From Liquidambar formosana (taxonomy: Eukaryota > Streptophyta > Magnoliopsida > Saxifragales > Altingiaceae): 64,000 bases of DNA. The position numbers and the translations under genes are program-made. Position 1 is the first letter of the stretch; each line of letters opens with the position of its first letter. The notes beneath the pieces were generated by a model. That model was given only the letters and a program-made list of their open reading frames with translations, did not search any database and was not told the DNA's origin. Below are positions 55,669-64,000 of the stretch, piece after piece. The stretch is from contig CM077827.1 of NCBI GenBank assembly GCA_039720395.1, forward strand, positions 19,209,602 to 19,273,601. Reading direction: 5' to 3'.

Positions 55669-57303
55669 ATGTTCATAAATCATAAAAGTAATAACTTAGG
55701 CTTAAAGGTTAATATGAGTAAGAGTTTTGTTGTGGGTCTTAATTGTGATTCTGATAAAATCCAAAGGTTAGTTGCGTTTTTGGGTTGTTCTATAGGAGAT
55801 TGGCCTTTCCCTTACTTAGGGATGCCTTTAAGGGGAAATCCACGATGTGAATCTTTTTGGAATCCAGTCATTGATAGAGTGGGGAAAAGATTAGATGGGT
55901 GGAGGAAAGCTTTAATTTCAAAAGGGGGGAGGTTAATTTTGGTTCAAGCAGTGTTGTCTAGTATTCCCATTTATTTTATGTCTTTTTTTAGAATGCCTGT
56001 GAGTGTTGCAATGAAATTGGAGGAGTTGATGAGAGATTTTTTTGTGGGAAGGTTATGGGGAAGGGTATAGGGATCATCTAGTAAACAGGGATGTTGTTTC
56101 TAGATCAAAGGCTAAGGGGGGGCTTGGTTTGGGTAACCTTTTAGAAAGGAATATTGCTACAACTGGGAAATGGTTATGGAGGTTTCCACTTGAGTATAAT
56201 TCTTTATGGTATGCTGTAATTAAGAGCAAGTATGGGCTTCAGGCTAATGGTTGGGATTCAAAGATGGATTGTAGAGCGTTAGGAAGGTGTCCTTGGAAAA
56301 TTATATCTCAGGATTACCTCATTTTTTGGAGTTTGCTAGTTTGGTTGTGGCCAGGGGTGATAAAATTCGGTTTTGGGAGGATGTTTGGTGAGGGGATGAG
56401 TCTTTTTACAGATTATTTCCTAGGTTGTATAACTTATCTTTAGTTCATAATGCTTCCATTTCTTCTTTGATTTCCTCTCCTTCTTTCCCTATGACCTGGG
56501 ATTTTAAGTTATTTCGCAATCTTAATGATAGGGAGTGTATTGAGTTTTCTTCTTTATTGTCCTTGCATGATGGCTTGAGTTTGACAGATTCAGATAGGAG
56601 GATGTGGCTACCCCATTCATTAGGAGTGCTTTCTTGTAAATCTTTCTTCGATGTCTTAGTTGATGATTCGAGTGTGGCTTTGTTTTCTCCATCCTTGATG
56701 ATTTGGAATGCTAAAGTACCTCTTAAGGTGTAGGTGTTTGCTTGGTTTGTGGCTCACAGAAGAATTAATACCAATGATATGTTTCAGAGGAGAAGGCCTT
56801 CTTTTTGTTATCTTCCTTAGTGGTGTATTATATGTAGACTGGATGCTGAGTCTATTGATCAACTCTTTTTACATTGTCCAGTGGCATAGGGGTTGTGGAA
56901 GAGGCTGTTTCAGATTAATGGAAAGTTTTGGGCTGCTCCATTTTATTCCGCACAATTGTTTGAGCTTCGTTTTGAGGGCTTTGGGAGAAATAAGAAGGGA
57001 GTTACATTGTGGAGATGTGCTTTGATGGCAATTTTATTTGTTTTAGGGCTTGAAAGAAATGCTAGGATCTTCGAAGATAAGGAGGAATGGGTAGATGCAC
57101 TATGGGATAGAGTTTATTTCTTGGCTTCTTTTTGGGCTTCAAATTCAATACCATTTCAGGGATTCCTTTATTTATTATTAAGAGTGATTGGTTGGAGGCT
57201 TGTGCTACTTAGTCATTTGTTTTCTTTCTTCTTTTCCTTCTTTATTTTTGCTCTTTTGGTGAACTTCTTGTCCTCCTTTGTATTTTTATATTTGCTTATT
57301 TAA
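55669..57303 (+). pseudogene. LINE RT C-terminal half and zinc-binding domain, broken
   Basis: In successive frames: FPYLGMPLRGNPRCESFWNP, KRLDGWRKALISKGGRLILV, SSIPIYFMSFFRMPVSVAMK; then AKGGLGLGNLLERNIATTGK and ANGWDSK; then MIWNAKVPLKV; then LWRCALMAILFVLGLERNAR and DRVYFLASFWAS. Breaks occur near 56060, 56430, 56730 and 56890. It lacks the endonuclease and the catalytic DD. Confidence 0.88.
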
Positions 57304-57330
57304 TATATATATATATATATATATATATTT
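57302..57330. repeat. (TA)n microsatellite at LINE 3' end
   Basis: About thirteen TA dinucleotides followed by T and A runs. Confidence 0.85.
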
Positions 57331-57348
57331 TTTGTTGAAAAAAAAAAA

Positions 57349-58240
57349 GAAAGAAAGAGGAACAACTTAGAAGTTATAGTTTACATAAATTACAGAAAAG
57401 TAGCTTTAAGCCGCTCTTTAATTTGACCAAATCCTTCTCTCTTTCTCTCTCGCGCAGGTGCATTTGCTAATCATGAGGAGTCAATATTAAAAAGAAATAG
57501 TTTTGATTCATGGGATACACATGGATGTAGGGCATGTATTCATGTTTTTCGTGTTCTGGATATTGCTTGTCTACTTCACGGGTTGCTTGTGCTTTAGATA
57601 TTCTGACCAAAACATTCATAGTACTAATGGCATTGGCTCAATTACTTCCGGATGTGATCAATTTCATTTTTGTCTTCGTTGGCTTTTGAAGAAGTTTCAT
57701 CAAAAAATTTGTGGAGGAATTTCATAGTTGAAGATATCATGTGAAACTGCCTCACCTCTACCACTAGAGACATAGCAATGTCTCTATGGAATATACTGCA
57801 TTAAAGCAAGTTCCATAGATATATATCTATATACATGTAGATAAATCCAAAGAGACCAATTATATGTGTATGAATAGAAGTGCCGGACAAAGGGTAAATC
57901 TTGCAAAGTTCCTAATCGTCACAATATTGTCATGTGTATAAGTGAAAAATACAGGAAAGGGCAAGCAAAAAAATGGAGCAGTGATAATCGTATATATAAA
58001 TTAATGTCAATAATATAAATTAATAATACTATAGAGTTATAGCCTAATAGGTAATAACTGTAAAGGTGGTAAAGGAGGACAGGAGTTGTTGGGTAAAGGG
58101 GGAAAGGGGGCTGGGTTCATGTGAAGCTTGGAGAAGCTGCCAAGCCAGCCTTGAAATCTACTACAAGAGGACATTAGGTGTGGAAAAAAAGGGGACAGCA
58201 GTCACAGGCTTACAACACTCAAATTTTAATCAGTTGGTCA
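57349..58240 (+). other. Intron 5, no element recognised
   Basis: CTCTCGCGCAG at about 57457 looks like an acceptor, but in the required phase the following frame stops within 11 codons, so it is not called an exon. Nothing else seen. Confidence 0.5.
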
Positions 58241-58435
58241 CATGGGTCGATATTCCTTGATATAGTCAATATACCTCATTATATTGTTGAAATATCGATG
58301 GTAAATGGTGGAAAAATGTCAAAATTCTTGATTTATTTCAATAATGTTGATATATCGATGATACATCGATAAATCCAATGATAAATTGTCAAAATTCTTG
58401 ATTTATCTCGTCTTGACATTTGGCCGAAGTCAACG
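58241..58435. repeat. ATATCGAT-rich fragment
   Basis: Short copies of ATATCGATGGTAAAT/ATATCGATGATACATCGAT resemble the interior of the elements at 49111 and 60750. AATGTCAAAATTCTTGATTT and a near copy occur 73 bp apart. Probably a decayed copy. Confidence 0.5.
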
Positions 58436-59428
58436 TTTGAATTGGTCAAGCCACGTGTCCTGAGCATGGTACATATCCCTCAAGGTCATATGCCGAACAT
58501 GAACACGTCACATGCCAAGCATAAGCAAATCATGTACATGCTCGTGTTCACCACATAATGCATGGCAACCTTTTTGGCCTTGAGACAATTAAGGTAGGGG
58601 GTCCCATTGTGTGGATGCTCACCTTGATGGTGGAGTCTTTCACCTCGAGGATGGAGGTTGAGGTAAGTGGTCCTCTGCAAGGATCTCTTTGAGGTGCTCG
58701 TAAGGACTGCGCCCGCTCGATATGGAATTTGGAGCCTTAATTATGAGGTCAACGTTTGGTGACTTCGCCTCTATAGGGTAAATGCCAATCCTCCCCTTTA
58801 GAGTTTCTATTGTTTTATGTCCTTTGTATCGCAGTTGCTAGTGGGGAAGTGTTCTTATTCAGAGATAGAATGTGGGCAGATTTTGTGGTCTTGGTTATGT
58901 GGTATGAGGGAAGGCTCGCTAAGATGGGGGATACCCCAAGGTCATTTGTGAGATATGGATGGGGACATTGTGTCAATGGCACGTATTTGTGTGTGGCAGA
59001 AAGTATGCTCTAAAACACTCAATCTATCTAAAAGATAACTCATTCACAAAGGTCTGGCATCGGAGTGGTTGATGTGATGGGTCTATAGTCCAAAAGACTT
59101 GAGCCACCCTACGAGCCAGGCTCTGTAGACTTACCTGCCACTCTGAGATGTCATATCATGTCCTCTCTATATAAGTTCTAAAAGGTCTTTTTCAGAGGTT
59201 ATTGGTTGGACGTATTCAAGACGACAAAAGATCCTATATATTCCTAGAAGGGAGTGCATTCAATACTAGGAATATTTGATCTGAAATCTGTGTGTCAGAG
59301 ATTCTAGAGCTATTGCCAAGCTCTCCTCTTGCTTTATCCTTAGTCTTCCTCTTTTACCCCATACCTTGATAAATACCCCTCATGTTACCTCAATTGGTCG
59401 GCTTCTTTGACTTCAACCCCAACATATG
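58436..59428 (+). mobile_element. LTR-like segment, limits uncertain
   Basis: Higher GC than its surroundings, a TATA-like CTCTATATAAG at about 59174, and an end CAACCCCAACA at 59418-59428. These suggest a retrotransposon LTR in plus orientation. No 5' TG end with duplication was identified and no coding sequence adjoins. Confidence 0.35.
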
Positions 59429-59559
59429 TGCATTTATGAGATCCATAGTAAACAAGTATTGTATAGTTTAATTTGTTGCGGATATTTTTATTTTTGGCAA
59501 TTTTTTTTAATAAAAATATTAGGTAACATTTTAATCTATTGTGGTTATTTTTGTGGGGT

Positions 59560-59655
59560 TTGGGTATGCGGATTATTATTAAAGTTATTAGAACTATTTT
59601 AGTAATTCAAAAGTTTTTCCAAGATTTGTACTTTTAACTATAGTATATATTCTTT
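59560..59655 (-). mobile_element. Helitron-like 5' end
   Basis: On the minus strand: ATACTATAGTTAAAAGTAC then TCTTGGAAAAACTTTTGAAT, the same pattern as the start of the Helitron at 59721-60159. No 3' hairpin end was paired with it. Confidence 0.45.
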
Positions 59656-59720
59656 GTAGCTGGGTGATAGGCCATGTACTTTTTTCACCTATTTGCTTGG
59701 TTCATGTTCATTTGTCTTTA

Positions 59721-60159
59721 CTAGATATGGGCACACGTGCGTTGCAAATGAATAATATTTAAATAATAAAATATATATGAAAATTCACAAATTCATGTAT
59801 ATATATTATATAGAATGTGGAAATCTAATTACTCTGTATTTGTTACTTTTTGTTGATTTAACTCATTAGAATGGATGCTCAACAGGTCAAAATTCCTTCT
59901 ATGGCTAAGAGTCATGGTAGGAATAAGAAGTTGGCTAGGAGACATGCATAGTAATGGAGGCTATGTAGAATTCATGAAGTGAATGTCATTATCTTTCTTT
60001 CTCCTCTTTTTTTTTCTCCTTCTTTTTGGCTAGAAAATAAACATTCTTAATTGGTTAAATATGGGGGGCAAATAAGTATTTAAAATTTAAAATAAGGGTG
60101 TAATGGTCAATCAAAAGTTTTTCTAAGATATAGACTTTTAAAGGTAGTATAGATATAGA
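59721..60159 (-). mobile_element. Non-autonomous Helitron, 439 bp
   Basis: On the minus strand it begins TCTATATCTATACTACC after an A, with TTAAAAGTCTATATCTTAGA next. It ends GCACGTGTGCCCATATCTAG before a T. A 5' TC, a 3' CTRR end after a short GC-rich hairpin-like stretch, insertion between A and T and no TIR are the known Helitron features. Non-coding; it would need a RepHel protein from elsewhere. Confidence 0.7.
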
Positions 60160-60749
60160 TTTCTTTAGGAAGAAAATATACTTTATTGTTAGAAATTACT
60201 GTTTTTAGTCATCTATACGACAATTAAAAGTGGTTCAAGAAGAAAAACTTTTAATTTCCTATTGAACCCCTATTAAATACCATAAATACAACACTACACT
60301 TCTACAATACAAGGGTAATGACTTTTGATTTCCTATATTACCCTAGTTAAAATGTATATAGAGAATTTTGAATTCCTAGATTACCCTTATTAAAATTTAG
60401 GAGGACTAACTTCCGTATATTGCCCATATTAAAAGATTTTAAAATGTCCAATGACTATTGATCAAAAATATATTTTTTAATATTACCCTTCTATACTATA
60501 ATGTGTAATAATCCTTTTTATTTATTTATTTATTATCAAAAACTATATTTCTCCAATTTTTAAAGTTTCCACCTTTTTGTTTGTGATTTTGAATTTCAAT
60601 TTAAAAAAATAAAATAAAAAGCGATATATGAATCTAGAACTATACTATCTTTAGAATTATGAAAAAAAATTAGAACTTCTATTAGAATTTTCTATTTTTT
60701 GAAAAAAAAAGAAGACGATCCTCTGAATTTTTAATATTTTGTGTACCAA
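60160..60749. other. AT-rich DNA with another Helitron-like start
   Basis: TCTATACGACAATTAAAAGT at about 60210 followed by AGAAAAACTTTTAATTTCC repeats the Helitron 5' pattern in plus orientation; no matching CTRR end was found. Short repeats of TTACCCT(A/T)TTAAAAT occur at 60340-60440. Confidence 0.45.
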
Positions 60750-60958
60750 GGACTTAAATATCAATATCGATGGATATATCGAGGATCCAAAAACACGGAT
60801 ATATCAGATATATCGATGGATATGTTGAAAGTATCGATATCGATTTAAAGATATGACAGATATTATTAATTAAAGATGGATATTTTCATTAAAACTCTGG
60901 AAAACAATTATTTAGACTTCAATAAACAATTTTGAATAAAAAAATTGCAATTTAAATA

Positions 60959-60989
<31 letters not shown>

Positions 60990-60991
<2 letters not shown>

Positions 60992-61200
60992 TTTTTTTTT
61001 TTGATCAGCAACAGCAAAATTATTATGAGTAAACAAATAAAGCAAGAACAAAAACAAGATGGGGACAAGAAGTCCACCAAAACCAAACCCCAACAAGAAT
61101 AAAATAAAAACAAATCCCAAAACTAAGAATGAACAACCCTCCAATCCGACTTGAACAAGAATAAAGGAATATCAACAAATTCCTTGGAAGAATGAGCCCA
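60990..61200 (-). mobile_element. LINE 3' end
   Basis: T run 60990-61002, then GATCAGCAACAGCAAAATTA, close to the 3' end of the LINE at 49699. The minus strand continues with about 200 bp of LINE 3' end. Preceded by (TG)n/(TA)n. Confidence 0.6.
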
Positions 61201-61473
61201 AAACAATTATGCGTTGTATAAGGTATATAAAGTGTATTGTGCTAAGAAAATAAATCATATGAACTTATGAAAATTTATCCATTCTGTTTTTCTATAAAGT
61301 AAATAAACTTATTATTAAAAAGAAGAGAGCAGCTTGCATTCTTTCATCCACTAGTGAGTGCATGTGAAAGTGTGAAACCAGACTTAGAATAGCATAAGCA
61401 TATGACCGAGAATTTCATTATATATTTATATATTATAATCTATATGTGTGTATATATATATATATATATGTAA

Positions 61474-61780
61474 AGCTTTGATCATGTGTGGGATATCCCG
61501 GATATCCCGTTCGATCACCACTGTCCATTAGTGACATGCGCGCATTCATGCGCGTGCACGTCACTCACGGACGGCCGTGATCGAAGGGGATACTCCAGGA
61601 TGTCCCGCACATGATCAGCCCTATATATATGTGTGTGTGTGCGTGCATAAAGCTTTGATCATGTGCGGGATATCCCATTGGATCACGGCCGTCAGTGAGC
61701 GACACGTGCGCGCGCATGTCGCTCACGAACAGTCGTGATCGAATGAGATACTTTGGGATATCCTGCACATGTTCAGCCCT
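61474..61780. mobile_element. Tandem pair of foldback elements with GC-rich hairpins
   Basis: Two copies (61474-61621 and 61651-61779) in the same orientation. Each begins GCTTTGATCATGTGYGGGAT and ends with the inverted form (TCC-GCACATG-TCAGCCC). Each centres on a CpG-rich palindrome (GCGCGCATTCATGCGCG; ACGTGCGCGCGCATGT). Between and around them lie (TA)n and (TG)n tracts. Confidence 0.8.
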
Positions 61781-62318
61781 CTATCTATATATATATATAT
61801 ATATATATATATGCAGAAATTGTAGAAGGCAAAAGTAGCATCATCTCATTTTTATATGTTTATTAGTACTTGCTTCAAAAAGATGGTCAAAACAAGGAAG
61901 AAATGGTCCAATAATTGATGGTTAAAAGGGAATTAGGAAACAAAAAAGTCAAAAAGTCATGCTTGCATTTAATACTTACTGAAGCAGTCTAATTGTTCAT
62001 GTGAAGGGCTGGACAAAGCAACCTGCTCCTTGCAGGATTGCAGGCTTTATATAGCAGCAGTAGAGTAAAAGCAGATGATATATTGGTGTATCTCGTCGAT
62101 ATATTTTTAAAATATTATCAAAATATCTTTGTATCGGTCTGATAAAATGCTAAAAAGTGGTCTGTTTCCTGAAATTTTGCGATATTACTAATATGCTACG
62201 ATATACGACGATATATCTCTCAATAAATCACCAAAAATAAATAGCAAGGAAATATTGTTTTGAACCCCATGGATATGTCAATATACCGCAGGTATCGATG
62301 ATTTTAAACACTATGGTC

Positions 62319-62961
62319 CATACTGTTATGAAAAGAAAGACTAAAAAAAGAGTCCACATTTTCTTTTCATAGATGCCCTACAGACAAACACACTCATAGC
62401 GACATATATACGAATCCAATCTCACCACTGCCCATCATAGCATGAGTCGTGCTTTTTGACACAATGAGTCAACCTAGCATACAGCAACTTAGCCTTGATG
62501 CAACCCATTCTCCTTCTCGAAGAGCCTTAGCGCACTAGTAGCACTTTGTCCCTTCCTTATCTTTGGATCACGCTAGCTCTACCAAGTTGCAATCTTGTTA
62601 CAGTTGAACTCCGTCCTTCGTCAACACAAGTCGAACCCATTCTCAAGCAAGATCCAGTTGATCCCTCTATCACAATTGATTCCATTGCCCTAGATTCTCT
62701 TTCAAACTCCTAGTCACACTAGATTTCTTCACTGTTGCCTTTGCTCGAAGCCCTTGCTTTCACTACAGCCCTGTTCAAACCTAGCTAAGTCTTTGTTGCA
62801 CCAATCGAATGATCATGAGCTTTGATTGCACTTGGGTTGTGATTGTACCAGCCTATTTTGATCTCACTAGCCCTTGTGTACTGCCTTTCACTGCTGACAA
62901 CACTTTTGTTTGCTTTGGATGTTTTGCTTGGTTGGCAGTTGGTGTTTGGAAGTTTTTTAGC

Positions 62962-62968
<7 letters not shown>
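62319..62968. other. Unassigned DNA, fewer A/T runs
   Basis: More balanced base composition than elsewhere, but no reading frame with recognisable content. Confidence 0.4.
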
Positions 62969-63011
<43 letters not shown>

Positions 63012-63720
63012 TTGAGATTTTCTTTATTCTCAAACATGTTGAACCATGGCGACCTGTAATTTGGAGTCTGTACAAGCTATTAGTGCGAAAATTTGTACTA
63101 GGGATTCAGTGGCTATTGCACCTTCCACTGATGCGTAGATTGATCCCTCGTTGGAAATTATAGCAACACATTTACAGAAGCTTAACCTCTCAGCCTCCCC
63201 CCCCTCTCTCTCTCTCATTGAAGCACATCACTCAACCTCCTTTGTTGTTTGCACTCTTCGATCGCACCAGAGATTTCTTTCTGTCGCATACCTCTGTTGG
63301 TAAAGCAATAGCATATTTATCTGTTACATCATCTCCTTTCTCTCAATTTCATGAAGTACAGTAGTTGTACCTTGTAGCAATCAATCGTAGCAGTTGAATT
63401 CTCCTGGCAGTCGCGCCATAGCAGCGGGCGAACCACTCTTTGAAAGCCATTGCCTCAACATTGTATCACCATCGCACTACTACAGCGTATCCTCCTCCTG
63501 GCGTCAATCACACCATCTATTGCAGTCGAATCCTAGTTGCTGACTTGCTGTCGTATCCAGGCGTATCCTCCATTGAAGTCGACTCCCATTGTTCAATTGA
63601 ACCAGAATCTTTGCACAGTTGCACCTCGTGAAGATTTCTTTGTGCAGTCTTACACCTCTGCTGGCTTTTGGTTTCTTCTTGAGAAACTCTCGATGCTCTC
63701 GGGTTTGCATTCTGTGCTTT
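62969..63720 (-). mobile_element. Possible retroposed sequence with a 42-base poly(A) tail
   Basis: A T run at 62969-63010 is followed on the plus strand by GTTGAGATTTTCTTTATTCTC, which on the minus strand reads as AATAAAG plus poly(A). The upstream minus-strand sequence to about 63720 is GC-richer with GCAGT/ACTGC repeats. Source unknown: LINE, SINE or processed transcript. Confidence 0.4.
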
Positions 63721-63721
63721 A

Positions 63722-63953
63722 GGGGCTGTTTGGAAAACTTGAAAACCTGGTTAGCCGAAGATTAGTCAGGCTAGTTTTGATTTCACACTATTTGGTAAGT
63801 CTCTTTTTCCTACTAACCAGTTTAGCTTTCTTCTGAAAATAAGTCATTGACATAGTTTTTTTCAAACCAATTGTGAGTTGGTTTATTTGAAAACAAGATA
63901 ACAGTTATGAACTGGACCAGTCTGTTGTAGTTTTGAAGTTCCCAAACAAGCCC
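63722..63953. mobile_element. 232-bp MITE, PIF/Tourist-like
   Basis: GGGGCTGTTTGGAAAACTTG at the left and CCCAAACAAGCCC at the right are inverted. Flanks are TTA (63719-63721) and TTG (63954-63956), a probable 3-bp duplication with one change. GGTTTATTTGAAAACA and similar boxes continue the inverted repeat. Confidence 0.7.
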
Positions 63954-64000
63954 TTGGAGGGGTGGTTGTGAGGTGTAATATTTTGTTTAGTAAAGGTGGT

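Larger units (their letters stand above)
55660..57348 (+). mobile_element. 5'-truncated LINE in intron 5, sense
   Basis: Begins within the RT (GLKVNMSKSFVVGLN) and ends in TTGTTG plus an A run (57338-57348) after a (TA)n tract. It belongs to the same broad family as the minus-strand LINEs at 41421 and 49699, judging by the shared zinc-binding domain sequence. Confidence 0.85.
60750..62318. mobile_element. Possible large ATATCGAT element with nested repeats
   Basis: The left 130 bp (GGACTTAAATATC, GATATATCGATGGATAT) is very similar to the MITE at 49111. Right candidate end: GGTATCGATGATTTTAAACA ... GGTCC. Between lie a LINE tail, microsatellites and a foldback doublet. The pairing of the ends is uncertain. 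Confidence 0.4.

Noticed and set aside
57457..57510. Candidate exon 6 of the KAKU4-like gene after CTCTCGCGCAG
   Set aside because: In the phase required by exon 5 it stops after about ten codons and does not resemble the family.

Overview
The window is nuclear DNA of a flowering plant, most likely a dicot with a mid-sized or large genome. It is AT-rich, spliced host exons are few and far apart, and most of the sequence is nested plant transposable elements of every major class. No bacterial, organellar or CRISPR features are present.

Host genes. (1) One ankyrin-repeat exon lies on the minus strand at 1153-1252 inside an otherwise non-coding 5 kb. (2) The first five exons of a KAKU4-like nuclear-lamina gene lie on the plus strand at 39329-52024. 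Their joined reading frame is open for 229 codons. The rest of the gene is not in the window, so intron 5 is at least 12 kb. Introns 2, 3 and 5 are filled with LINEs, solo LTRs, MITEs and Helitron-like pieces.

Layout. 1-9 kb: ankyrin exon, Stowaway-like MITE, two long-TIR DNA elements (8-bp and 8-9-bp target duplications) and two tRNA-derived SINEs with duplications. 9-13 kb: a minus-strand solo LTR split by another solo LTR. 13-15.5 kb: a LINE with an inverted 5' end, then a third SINE. 15.5-28 kb: a probable degenerate PIF/Harbinger element with transposase and Myb/SANT partner pseudogenes on the minus strand, a 141-bp tandem array and two solo LTRs. 28.4-37.0 kb: a Ty3/Gypsy element with both LTRs, an internal pol deletion and a solo LTR nested in its 3' part. 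37-39.3 kb: a MITE and the upstream region of the KAKU4-like gene. 39.3-64 kb: that gene and its element-filled introns.

The main discovery candidate is a shared architecture in the U3-like parts of several solo LTRs: clustered short palindromes, 4-8 copies each. Core sequences differ between LTRs (AATCAGTCGACTGATT; TTTCAGACGTCTGAAA; GGTGCGTACGCACC; GTTGACNGTCAAC). One LTR of the GGTGCGTACGCACC family instead carries the GTTGAC-type cluster of an unrelated LTR, as if the module had been exchanged. All coordinates, splice sites and similarities were read by eye; no alignment or database search was run.
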